Part shown: positions 49,633 through 57,568 of the stretch, one piece after another
How the letters are laid out: every line of letters starts with the position of its first letter
Position numbering within the stretch: the stretch's first letter is position 1
From: Cyclobacteriaceae bacterium
Lineage (GTDB): Bacteria; Bacteroidota; Bacteroidia; Cytophagales; Cyclobacteriaceae
DNA length: 64,000 nt
Direction: 5' to 3'
NCBI GenBank assembly: GCA_019638235.1
Contig: JAHBUE010000004.1
Span: 1 to 64,000 of the forward strand
Made by a program: the position numbers and the translations under genes
The notes under the pieces: generated by a model
What the model was told of the DNA's origin: nothing
Seen by the model: only the letters and a program-made list of their open reading frames with translations
The model's database searches: none

Positions 49633-50436
49633 ATGCTGCAACTGCTGAAAATAGATTTAAAGAAACTGACAAGTTACCGCACGTTCTGGATTATTTGCGG
49701 ACTTTACTTTTTCACGTTGCTTACGGCCAGTGCCAGTGGCATGGAATTTCTGAAATGGTTGGCGCGTACCATTGAAGGGTTCGGCCAATCGATAAACATT
49801 GACCGCATTCCGCTTTATCATTTTCCTGATGTTTGGCAAAATCTTACTTGGGCAAGTGGGTTGCTGAAGATTATGATTGGTATCATGGTATTGATTTCCA
49901 TTACTAACGAATACTCTTATCGCACCATTCGCCAAAATATAATTGACGGATTGAGTCGTAAAGAGTTTTTAGTATCCAAAATTTTAACCAACGTATTGTT
50001 AAGCGTGCTAAGTATGGTGCTCATCTTTTTGGTGGCATTGGTAACGGGTTTAATTTATTCAAGCCGGCTTGATTTAAGTTATATGTTCAGCGGTGTTGAG
50101 TTTTTCCCGGCTTACTTCCTGGAAGTTTTTGCATTTCTTTCGTTTGCCTTGATGCTGGGTATTTTTGTTCAGCGCTCCGGGCTTTCAATTATTTTATTAT
50201 TGAACTCTTACCTGATTGAATTAATCATTAAAGAAAATATTGATGATTATGTTCCCGGGTTGATAAAGTTCTTTCCGCTTGAATCAATATCGAACCTTGT
50301 GCCGTTGCCGTTTGCGCGGTATGCTTTTCAGCAAATACAGGATTATGTAAGCCTTGAGTCGGTAGGTATTGCCTTGGTTTGGACGTTTCTGTTCAACTAT
50401 TTCAGCTACCTGCGTTTAAAACGTTCCGACCTTTGA
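49633..50436 (+). CDS. ABC transporter permease
   Basis: 267 residues with about six transmembrane helices; SITNEYSYRTIRQNIIDGLS is the typical ABC-2 coupling region (E-Y-x-x-x-T-x-R). It is the membrane partner of the preceding ATPase. The C-terminus YFSYLRLKRSDL ends with basic residues. Confidence 0.88.
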   Translation: MLQLLKIDLKKLTSYRTFWIICGLYFFTLLTASASGMEFLKWLARTIEGFGQSINIDRIPLYHFPDVWQNLTWASGLLKIMIGIMVLISITNEYSYRTIRQNIIDGLSRKEFLVSKILTNVLLSVLSMVLIFLVALVTGLIYSSRLDLSYMFSGVEFFPAYFLEVFAFLSFALMLGIFVQRSGLSIILLLNSYLIELIIKENIDDYVPGLIKFFPLESISNLVPLPFARYAFQQIQDYVSLESVGIALVWTFLFNYFSYLRLKRSDL

Positions 50437-50461
50437 CAACGTTTTATTGAAAGTACTAATC

Positions 50462-50992
50462 TTAATCCGTAAAGGAAAGCAACGCCTCGTAAGGGTCGCC
50501 TGTCAACTTGAGTAGTTGCGCAAAGGCGGGCTCGGTTTTCAATCCTTGTTTCTTTAGTTCAATAATTTTTTGTTTGAACGGCTCACCTCGTTTTTGCAGG
50601 ACGGCATATTCAATAACCATGTGCCTGTATGCTTGTTGCTGCCGTACAGGAAGTGGTTGCCCGACAATTTCAAAGATGAAATTGTCCATTGAAAAAGCAC
50701 AAACAGTGCTTTCGGTTTCTTCCAAAAATTTTTGTTTCAACGTAAAATCAGGAATGTTGCCATAACATTCTTTAAGAAGTGATGCAAAAGCAATGTGATT
50801 ATAAACTTCGCAGCATATATCGAGGTCGCTGCCATCAATAAAAATATCGAGTGGCAGTGTGCCGGTTAATATGGGATTGTATGGTGCAAGTTTTTTGAAA
50901 ATGCCCGATTTGATTAACACACAATACCCCGCTTGCTGAACGGGTGAACCGTTTTTTAGATAACGGATGTCAGCAAAATCGAGGTCAGTCAT
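50462..50992 (-). CDS. DUF4269 nucleotidyltransferase-like protein
   Basis: 176 residues. LTGTLPLDIFIDGSDLDICC carries the DxD-type acidic pair of a minimal nucleotidyltransferase fold, with FEIVGQPLPVRQQQAYRHMV downstream. It matches DUF4269, a family of unknown activity. Its start overlaps the stop of the serine hydrolase gene by 8 bp, so they are co-transcribed. Confidence 0.82.
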   Translation of the reverse strand: MTDLDFADIRYLKNGSPVQQAGYCVLIKSGIFKKLAPYNPILTGTLPLDIFIDGSDLDICCEVYNHIAFASLLKECYGNIPDFTLKQKFLEETESTVCAFSMDNFIFEIVGQPLPVRQQQAYRHMVIEYAVLQKRGEPFKQKIIELKKQGLKTEPAFAQLLKLTGDPYEALLSFTD

Positions 50993-52244
50993 TCACGGCC
51001 TGGTAAGTAAGCACTTTAAAACGCTCACCCAAATTCCAATGCCGGGTTTCATACATGTTGGTAAAAATCAAACCGATTATTTTCTCTTTCGGGTCAGCCC
51101 AATAATGTGTGTTGAATGCACCCGCCCAACTGAATGTGCCAAGCGATACAACCGAGCGGTAATCATTCGCGGCAGTTTCCAGCCCGAAGCCAAGCCCAAC
51201 GGGTGAGGCATCGGGCAGTGCTGTTAATTGGCTGGTGAGCATAAGCTCTACCGTTTTGCGACTAAGCAGGCGCATGCCATTGTATTGCCCGTTATTTAAA
51301 AAGAGTTGGAGGAATTTTGCGTAGTCCTCAACGGTAGAAGAAAGTCCGGCACCACCCGAAAAATATTTCCCTTCAGTTTTGGGGTAATCAATATTCACAT
51401 TATCGTAAACAGTTCCCGTTACCTTTTTAATTTTTACATCTCTTCCCGAATACATCGGCACTAACCGGCTGTATTTTTCTTTTGGCAGATAGAACCAGGT
51501 GTCGTTCATGCCTAACGGGTCGAAAATTCTTTTTTTCAGAAACTGGTCAAACGGCATACCTGACCACACCTCAACAAGGTAGCCCAGCACATCGTTGTTA
51601 AGTCCATAAGTCCAGCGTTCACCGGGCTTGTGTTTAAGCGGCAGCGTGGCCAATATTTTCATTTTGTCTGCCAGCACATCATTGTTGTTCCCGATTCCGC
51701 TGGGCACTCCGGCCTTTGCATAAATAGCTTTAAATTCAGTACTGCCAATGGCCGCATAATCAATACCCGAAGTGTGTGTTAATAAATGACGGACTGTGAT
51801 CTCCCTCCCGGCAGGCTCAGTTGTATAAGTACTGTCGGCAGCGTTGAATGTTTTTAATATGGTGGGGTTTTTAAACTCCGGTATGTAGTTCGATATCGGT
51901 TCGTCAAGTAAAAATTTCCCTTCTTCCCAAAGCATCATTACGGCAAGCGCAGTAATGGCCTTGCTTTGCGAGGCAATACGAAAGATGTCGTTCTTTTGCA
52001 TAGCCTTTTTTGTTTCGGTATCGCTTGCACCATACGCTTTATGAAAAACAATTTTTCCGTTTCTTACAATCAAGGCCACTGCACCGGGTATGGCCTCTTG
52101 CTGCACCAGCGTTTGCAGCATATTGTCTATGCGCGTTAATCTTTCTGGAGAAAACCCGGCAGTTTCCGGTTTGGCCGGTGTGAGAACCTGCGCCTGAACG
52201 GAAACCGAGAATAGAACAAGAATTGTGTAAATGAAATTTTTCAT
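50985..52244 (-). CDS. beta-lactamase-family serine hydrolase (secreted)
   Basis: 419 residues with a signal peptide (MKNFIYTILVLFSVSVQAQ). The catalytic SxxK is Ser92-Gln-Ser-Lys95 in FRIASQSKAI, and the Tyr motif is YGLNNDVLGY. The remainder matches the class C beta-lactamase/EstB-like esterase group (Pfam Beta-lactamase), whose members are mostly esterases or D-aminopeptidases rather than antibiotic-inactivating enzymes. Periplasmic. Confidence 0.9.
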   Translation of the reverse strand: MKNFIYTILVLFSVSVQAQVLTPAKPETAGFSPERLTRIDNMLQTLVQQEAIPGAVALIVRNGKIVFHKAYGASDTETKKAMQKNDIFRIASQSKAITALAVMMLWEEGKFLLDEPISNYIPEFKNPTILKTFNAADSTYTTEPAGREITVRHLLTHTSGIDYAAIGSTEFKAIYAKAGVPSGIGNNNDVLADKMKILATLPLKHKPGERWTYGLNNDVLGYLVEVWSGMPFDQFLKKRIFDPLGMNDTWFYLPKEKYSRLVPMYSGRDVKIKKVTGTVYDNVNIDYPKTEGKYFSGGAGLSSTVEDYAKFLQLFLNNGQYNGMRLLSRKTVELMLTSQLTALPDASPVGLGFGLETAANDYRSVVSLGTFSWAGAFNTHYWADPKEKIIGLIFTNMYETRHWNLGERFKVLTYQAVND

Positions 52245-52325
52245 GGTTTTTGCTTTACTGAAAGTTACAAGAATTTAACGTTAAGTGCTTGTTTCGATAT
52301 ATATATATGTTAACCGTATCCCACA

Positions 52326-52360
52326 CGCAACCCGTAACCCGTAACTCGTAACTCGTAACC
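52326..52360. repeat. heptamer tandem repeat (CGTAACC type)
   Basis: Five 7-bp units: CGCAACC, CGTAACC, CGTAACT, CGTAACT, CGTAACC, then a partial CGAATCT. It lies between the serine hydrolase and HNH genes. Confidence 0.8.
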
Positions 52361-52366
52361 CGAATC

Positions 52367-52939
52367 TCAGATTTTTACGTGCCCCCAGTTCTGCCCGGAT
52401 TTTATACGGTAGAGTTGCATATCGGAAATACCGAATTGTTTCGATAAAACGTTCATTTGTGTTTTTGCTGCGGCTATTTTTTTCTTGAGACGTTTAACCT
52501 GTTCAACCGTAAGTTTGTGTCCTTTTCCGCTGAACTCCGCTTTCGAGCGTTTGTAGTTCGGGTCTTTAACCATGTGTGCATCCTTTCCGGCTTTGGTTAC
52601 CCACTTCAGGTTGCGGTAATAATTGTTTTCCTTATCATGGTCTAAGTGAATTACAAACTTATAGGCAACGCCCGGCTTTTTGCAAAAGTGTTCGGCAACC
52701 AACCGATGGACTAAAAAGCCTTTGCTACCTCTGTCTTTTCGTAGCTGAATGCCCGGATAATTTTTGATGTAACTGTATCGTAAAAAATAGCCATTGTTGT
52801 GTGTATCCCAGAAAGCAATAACGCGCCCGTGATTTGAAATCGCGTATTGCTGTCCGTCAGCGCCTTTAAATCCACGAAGAGTATTCCACTTTTCGTTTGA
52901 ATAAAATTTCAGTTTTTGAATTTTTTTTCCTGAGCTCAT
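52367..52939 (-). CDS. NUMOD4/HNH endonuclease-like protein
   Basis: 190 residues. YAISNHGRVIAFWDTHNNGY is a NUMOD4 DNA-binding module, and VIHLDHDKENNYYRNLKWVT is an HNH motif (His, Asp-His, two Asn). A C-terminal helix-turn-helix-like segment (MNVLSKQFGISDMQLYRIKS) follows. Such proteins are free-standing homing-type or phage-like endonucleases. It is a single mobile-type gene placed 2 bp upstream of the aminotransferase stop. Confidence 0.82.
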   Translation of the reverse strand: MSSGKKIQKLKFYSNEKWNTLRGFKGADGQQYAISNHGRVIAFWDTHNNGYFLRYSYIKNYPGIQLRKDRGSKGFLVHRLVAEHFCKKPGVAYKFVIHLDHDKENNYYRNLKWVTKAGKDAHMVKDPNYKRSKAEFSGKGHKLTVEQVKRLKKKIAAAKTQMNVLSKQFGISDMQLYRIKSGQNWGHVKI

Positions 52940-52941
52940 AA

Positions 52942-53847
52942 TTAAAAGGGTAATTTTTCTGAATATAATGGAATGAGCGAATGAAAATGATTTTGCAGCG
53001 TAGTTAATACAGTCAAGCCCGACCGGTTGGTTATTTTTCGTCCGTCAATTTCATGCACCGGTGTAAGCTCACCCATTGTGCCGGTTGCAAACACCTCATC
53101 GGCTGTATAAAATTCTGTAAGCGACAGGTTTCGTTCTTCGTGCGGAATGTTGTGCGTTTGGCATAGCTCCAGCACTAAGCCGCGCGTTATGCCGTGCAGG
53201 CAGGCATCGGCAAAAGGTGTAAACACTTTTCCGTCTTTAATCATAAACAGGTTTGTGTCGTTCAGTTCGGCCACAAATCCGTTGTGGTCTAACATAACGG
53301 CTGCATCAACACCCGCAACGTTTGCCTGTATCTTGGCTAAGATGTTATTCAATAAATTATTATGATGAATTTTTGAATCGAGAAATTGCGGGTTGTTTCT
53401 GCGCTGCGAAGAAGTGATTACGCGGATGCCTTGTTCATTATTATACACTAAGGGTTTCCATTCGGCCAACACAATCAGGCAACAGCCTTTTGTGTTCAGC
53501 CTCGGGTCCATGCCCGATGTAACCTTTTCACCGCGTGTAAGCGTGAGGCGTATGTGCGCTTCATCGCGCATGCCGTTGACTTCCAATGTTTCAAATATGG
53601 CTTTTTTTATTTCCTTACGGGATGGAACATTGGTAAATGCAAGTGTATGGGCTGAAGCCTCTAAGCGGTCGAGGTGTTTATCAAGACAGAAAATTCCGCC
53701 TTTGTAAACACGCAGCCCTTCCCACACGGCATCACCGCCTTGAACGGAGCTATCGAAAACAGAAACTTTTGCGTCTTCGCGCGAAAGCAAGTTGCCGCCA
53801 ACATGAACTTTAATGTCAGCATTTTTTGGGTTATACGATTGAAGCAT
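52942..53847 (-). CDS. class IV PLP aminotransferase (branched-chain/D-amino acid type)
   Basis: 301 residues from the ATG at 53847 (MLQSYNPKNADIKVHVGGNL). Typical features are FDSSVQGGDAVWEGLRVYKG, the PLP-binding Lys in FLDSKIHHNN, and the phosphate-binding ATGTMGELTPV. It falls in fold type IV (IlvE/Dat/PabC). The next gene upstream in the transcript is a sulfotransferase-like protein, a pairing seen elsewhere with such aminotransferases; the exact substrate is uncertain. Confidence 0.88.
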   Translation of the reverse strand: MLQSYNPKNADIKVHVGGNLLSREDAKVSVFDSSVQGGDAVWEGLRVYKGGIFCLDKHLDRLEASAHTLAFTNVPSRKEIKKAIFETLEVNGMRDEAHIRLTLTRGEKVTSGMDPRLNTKGCCLIVLAEWKPLVYNNEQGIRVITSSQRRNNPQFLDSKIHHNNLLNNILAKIQANVAGVDAAVMLDHNGFVAELNDTNLFMIKDGKVFTPFADACLHGITRGLVLELCQTHNIPHEERNLSLTEFYTADEVFATGTMGELTPVHEIDGRKITNRSGLTVLTTLQNHFHSLIPLYSEKLPF

Positions 53848-53933
53848 AATACAATAGATAAACAACTGATTGATTAACCTGGGGGCGCCAATAATTATCG
53901 GGAGGCCGGAACAGTCAGTTGCAAAATTTACCT

Positions 53934-54647
53934 TTACGGTTTAATGGCAAAAGGTAATAACTTTTTATAAAAGATACTCGCTTCTTCATATAAAGAGTTT
54001 AAATGTTCCGGTAGTGGTCGGTTGCTGGTGGGTTGTTTCTCAAACCCGGTCGATTTATGCACGTTACTATACCAGTAGGGCGCCCATGTGCCATCATAAG
54101 GCTTTGGGCCGGGTGGCCACAATAGCATGGTTTCTTCAAACGGCAACCCCACAGCCTCGCAGGTTTTTTGAAGTACAACTTTTGGGTTTTCCAACAGCAG
54201 GTTAGTGTCAAGCACGATGGGTTGCTTTCCGGTTGCGGTCAGTTTTTCAAACAGGTTGTATTGATATTCAATACCGATGTCGCGCATTACAGGTTGCTCA
54301 ATAACCTGCGCGTAGCTGGATATTATTTGCAAGGGGTTGCGTACCAGGAAAATGTTTTCGCACTCTTCGTAAGGAAAATGCTGCACTACTTCGAGGTGGT
54401 GAGCCATGTTTTTGATAAAGAACACCGGGCTGGGGTGTTGCGAAAATAAATTTTTAAGTACCGCTTCTTCCGTGTGGGGCTGATTGTTCAGCACCTCGTT
54501 TTTGCCGGGGTGGTCAACACCGGTTTTAAGAAAATACACGGCATAGAAAGGTTCGTCAATTACACTGGTATCGCTTCGCTGGGCAAAGGAATACATAAGT
54601 GCCGTAGAAATATTGCGTGGGCCAGAAATAATGTGGATAGTTTTCAT
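53934..54647 (-). CDS. sulfotransferase-like protein
   Basis: 237 residues. GPRNISTALMYSFAQRSDTS at the N-terminus is a P-loop-like PAPS-binding (5'-PSB) region, and FLVRNPLQIISSYAQVIE is the 3'-phosphate binding region. It belongs to the sulfotransferase superfamily, in a subgroup linked to branched-chain aminotransferases; whether it moves sulfate is not known. It starts 6 bp after the DUF819 stop, giving a three-gene minus-strand operon. Confidence 0.78.
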   Translation of the reverse strand: MKTIHIISGPRNISTALMYSFAQRSDTSVIDEPFYAVYFLKTGVDHPGKNEVLNNQPHTEEAVLKNLFSQHPSPVFFIKNMAHHLEVVQHFPYEECENIFLVRNPLQIISSYAQVIEQPVMRDIGIEYQYNLFEKLTATGKQPIVLDTNLLLENPKVVLQKTCEAVGLPFEETMLLWPPGPKPYDGTWAPYWYSNVHKSTGFEKQPTSNRPLPEHLNSLYEEASIFYKKLLPFAIKP

Positions 54648-54653
54648 GCTTTA

Positions 54654-55904
54654 TCAGGGAGCTACACTTTGCATCAGAATGCCGCACAGCCATCCGCCAT
54701 AGGTTCCGAGTGCATACCCCAGTACTGCGAGCAACACACCAACCGGGGCAAGCGATGGATGGAAGGCGGAGGCCACTATGGGTGCAGATGCCGCTCCGCC
54801 AATGTTGGCCATGCTCCCCACGGCTGTGAAGAAGAAGGGCGCTTTAATGAGCCGGGCAGTAAGCAACATTATCCCGACATGGAAAAGCATCCACATGCCA
54901 CCTACCATAAAGAGTTCAATGTTGTAATAGATGGATTTCAAATCCATCTGCATACCAATGCTGGCAACGAGTACATATAACAGCACACTTCCTAACCGCG
55001 AAGCGCCCACGCCCTCCAGGTTACGGGCTTTGGTGAAAGATAGAATTACACCAAACGTTGTGGCCAGCACCACAATCCAAAAAAAAGACGAGTCAAGACT
55101 AAAGCGTTCAAGTCCCCATTCGGTTGGCAAACTTTTAATGAACGGAACAATATAATCCGACAGGAAATGCGCAAGGCCCGTAAGCCCGAAGGCGATACCG
55201 AACACAACCATCGTGTCGGATAGTTTCGGCATTTTCATTACGCTGAGCTGAAAATTTTCAATTCGCTTCTTCGCCTCTTCAATAGCGGACGAATCGGCTT
55301 TTATGGCTTTGTCGATTTTATCGGCACGACCAGCACCGTATAAGAGTACGGCCATCCACACATTGGCCACAATCACGTCAATAGTAACCATAATCGAGAA
55401 CAATGACCCACTGGCACCGAATACTTCCAGCATGGCAGCCTGGTTGGCGCCACCGCCAATCCAACTTCCGGCAATAGTTGCCATACCGCGCCATACGGCA
55501 TCGGCACCTTCGCCACCAACCAATTCGGGATTAAAGGTTGAAACGATAATAATGACTAACGGGCCTCCCAGAATCACCCCTATAGTTCCGGCCAGAAACA
55601 TAATGAGTGCTTTGGGGCCTAAGCGAAGTATGGCTTTCAGGTCAATACTTAACGTGAGCAACAGTAAACTGGCTGGAAGTAAATAGCGTGAGGCTACTTT
55701 GTACAGATTTGATTGCTCACCGGAAATAATGCCGGTAGAATTTAAAATGGATGGAAGAAAATAGCAGAGCAGGAGGGAGGGCACGTAGGTGTAAAACTTT
55801 TTCCAGAACGGGTTTTCACTACTCGCTGTTTTAAATACAAAGGCAAGCATAATCATCAGCAGGCCTAATACAACAGCATCGTTGGTAATCAAGGGTTCGT
55901 GCAT
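54654..55904 (-). CDS. DUF819 family multi-pass membrane protein
   Basis: 416 residues with about twelve hydrophobic segments. The conserved GSWIGGGANQAAMLEVFGAS and ASIGMQMDLK are typical of DUF819 (YjcL-like), possibly a transporter. It heads an operon with the sulfotransferase and the aminotransferase, which suggests transport of an amino-acid-related or sulfonated compound; this is inference. Confidence 0.82.
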   Translation of the reverse strand: MHEPLITNDAVVLGLLMIMLAFVFKTASSENPFWKKFYTYVPSLLLCYFLPSILNSTGIISGEQSNLYKVASRYLLPASLLLLTLSIDLKAILRLGPKALIMFLAGTIGVILGGPLVIIIVSTFNPELVGGEGADAVWRGMATIAGSWIGGGANQAAMLEVFGASGSLFSIMVTIDVIVANVWMAVLLYGAGRADKIDKAIKADSSAIEEAKKRIENFQLSVMKMPKLSDTMVVFGIAFGLTGLAHFLSDYIVPFIKSLPTEWGLERFSLDSSFFWIVVLATTFGVILSFTKARNLEGVGASRLGSVLLYVLVASIGMQMDLKSIYYNIELFMVGGMWMLFHVGIMLLTARLIKAPFFFTAVGSMANIGGAASAPIVASAFHPSLAPVGVLLAVLGYALGTYGGWLCGILMQSVAP

Positions 55905-56002
55905 CTGGTTTTTGGTTTTGTGAATGACAATACTACCAAATTGATTTTAATGAGTAAGGAAAGTATGCGGAAAAATGCTCGCTTAAAAAGGATTTTTTTG
56001 AA

Positions 56003-56329
56003 GTGGTTTATCAAAAGTGGCATATTGGATGTATAATCTTTCTATTTAGTAACAGGACAGAGTTAGAGGTCATAGCTAACAATGTTATTGACAAGACGTG
56101 GACAATGGACTATGCCAAAGAGTACATTAATCTTAATGAAATCCCGATAATGTTGGACTATTACAATGAAATCGATCAATCAGTATTGTTTGTCATTAGT
56201 GGAATGCTTGATAACTGTAATGGTATAGCGTTTAGTAGAACTGGAAATGAACCAACTGAGAACGGGTGCGGTAGGTTGATAATGTGGAAAAGTATGACAG
56301 GCAATTGGTACAAATGGAGTACAACATAA
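56003..56329 (+). CDS. orphan hypothetical protein, possibly truncated
   Basis: 108 residues from a GTG in an AT-rich patch (55920-56340) unlike its flanks. No signal, membrane segment or known motif; the C-terminal part is rich in Asn, Gly and Trp (GNEPTENGCGRLIMWKSMTG). The frame extends upstream without an ATG to a stop near 55953, so an original start may be lost. It could be a decayed accessory gene. Confidence 0.35.
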   Translation: MVYQKWHIGCIIFLFSNRTELEVIANNVIDKTWTMDYAKEYINLNEIPIMLDYYNEIDQSVLFVISGMLDNCNGIAFSRTGNEPTENGCGRLIMWKSMTGNWYKWSTT

Positions 56330-56433
56330 AAACCATGTGTTAACACAGTGATGTAATTAGTGCTCTTAACCCGGCAACGTATAGCAGCAACGTTGTCAGG
56401 TATGGCAAGCAGGAATGCCATCGGGTCGCCTGC

Positions 56434-56793
56434 CTACTTCTTCACAACCAACAAAAAATAGTTATTATCCATTTCCAGATAGCCCTGCTCGTAACAATAA
56501 TAGTAAACCGAGCCTTCTTTGGTTTTGTATTGGCTGGTAAAGTAGCCAAAGTCAAAACCTTTTTCGTTGAGTTTGTCGCGGGACACGCGGGTTTTTCCGG
56601 TGGTGTTCAGGACCATTAAAATGCGCCTGTTTTTGCGCAAAATGTTGTTCACGTTGCGCACATAATTGGTTTCATCGCTGTTCAGTTTGTTGTTATAGCT
56701 GATGCGGCACTGGTCGGAACAAAATTTTTTGTCGGCCCGACCTTTAATTTTGTCGCCACACTCTAAGCAGGTCTTTTCTTCGATTTTTGTCAT
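56434..56793 (-). CDS. zinc-finger hypothetical protein (Bacteroidota type)
   Basis: 119 residues. The N-terminus TCLECGDKIKGRADKKFCSD is a compact CxxC...CxxxC treble-clef-like zinc finger, followed by a helical region (NYVRNVNNILRKNRRILMVL) and a C-terminal domain (GFDFGYFTSQYKTKEGSVYY). The domain pair recurs in Bacteroidota, but I know no function. It is divergent from ssb, and the two share an intergenic decamer array. Confidence 0.7.
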   Translation of the reverse strand: MTKIEEKTCLECGDKIKGRADKKFCSDQCRISYNNKLNSDETNYVRNVNNILRKNRRILMVLNTTGKTRVSRDKLNEKGFDFGYFTSQYKTKEGSVYYYCYEQGYLEMDNNYFLLVVKK

Positions 56794-56820
56794 GATTTAT
56801 GGGTTTTTGTAGGTTTTCAG

Positions 56821-56880
56821 ACCCGTTTTTAAACGTTTACAAACGAATATAACCGAAAGTAAGCGATTATCATACGAATC
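56821..56880. repeat. array of degenerate 10-bp repeats (iteron-like)
   Basis: Successive decamers ACCCGTTTTT, AAACGTTTAC, AAACGAATAT, AACCGAAAGT, AAGCGATTAT and CATACGAATC put a CG step at 56824, 56834, 56844, 56854, 56864 and 56875, that is once per helical turn. It lies between the divergent zinc-finger and ssb genes. A repeated protein-binding site is the natural reading. Confidence 0.6.
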
Positions 56881-56996
56881 GGATTTTTTTCTACCCACAC
56901 CTTTGCACCGTCAATCGACAACAAAGTGGTTGGCAGCGTTCCGCCAAGGGGCGGGCAAGTCTTAAATCGTATGTTAAACAATTAAATTATACAGTT

Positions 56997-57332
56997 ATGA
57001 AAAGTTTGAGAAACAGCGTGCAATTAATCGGTCGGTTGGGTAAAGACCCTGAAGTGAAAGTGTTCGGTGAGAAGAAGAAGGCTTCTTTCTCTATCGCCAC
57101 AACGGATTCGTACAAGAATGCGAAAGGCGAGAAGGTAGAGGATACGCAATGGCACAACATTGTGATATGGGGAAGCCTGGCCGGAATAGCGGAGAAGTAT
57201 CTGAAAAAAGGCAACGAAGTATGTGTGGAAGGTAAACTCGTGCACCGTCAGTACGAAACTACGGAAGGAGAGAAGCGATTTTTTACCGAAATCAACGTGA
57301 ACGACCTGCTCATGTTGGGCGGAAACAAGTAA
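56997..57332 (+). CDS. ssb: single-stranded DNA-binding protein, short form
   Basis: 111 residues forming one OB fold: NSVQLIGRLGKDPEVK, TTDSYKNAKGEKVEDTQWHN, YLKKGNEVCVEGKLVHRQYE. It ends LLMLGGNK and lacks the acidic C-terminal tip (usually DDDIPF) through which the main SSB recruits partners. It is therefore probably an accessory SSB rather than the essential copy. A terminator follows 30 bp downstream. Confidence 0.92.
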   Translation: MKSLRNSVQLIGRLGKDPEVKVFGEKKKASFSIATTDSYKNAKGEKVEDTQWHNIVIWGSLAGIAEKYLKKGNEVCVEGKLVHRQYETTEGEKRFFTEINVNDLLMLGGNK

Positions 57333-57362
57333 TAGTCCTGATTGCCATTAGGACAGTTGGTG

Positions 57363-57395
57363 AAAAGCCTGGTTCAGAAATGGGCCGGGCTTTTT
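57363..57395 (+). terminator. intrinsic terminator after ssb
   Basis: AAAAGCCtGG pairs with CCgGGCTTTT, continuing into a T-run. Confidence 0.8.
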
Positions 57396-57422
57396 GTTAC
57401 CGCAGGCTTGACCCGTGTCCTT

Positions 57423-57450
57423 GTCATCGCGGGCTTTGACCCGCGATCTC
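57423..57450. repeat. REP-like palindrome with GTCAT...ATCTC flanks
   Basis: GTCAT, then CGCGGG paired with CCCGCG around CTTTGA, then ATCTC. The element at 22902-22928 has the same flanks but a different stem (TCCGG/CCGGA). Confidence 0.7.
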
Positions 57451-57568
57451 ATTTAATCTGAAGTAGAATAAAACCCCGGCAACAAAATCACTTAACCATA
57501 TATCAAATTTTGTAGTCAGCCGGGTATTAAATTCGTAATTCATCATGCGTAAATCGTAATTTGCACCG

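Noticed and set aside
50985-52244. Antibiotic-resistance beta-lactamase
   Set aside because: SxxK and Tyr motifs fit the broad serine hydrolase/esterase group; there is no specific evidence for antibiotic hydrolysis.
52326-52360. CRISPR-like array
   Set aside because: Units are 7 bp and contiguous, without spacers or cas genes; it is a simple tandem repeat.
56340-56433. Integron attachment (attC) site after the orphan frame
   Set aside because: CAACGTTG and partial repeats are present, but the consensus core pair and spacing were not found.
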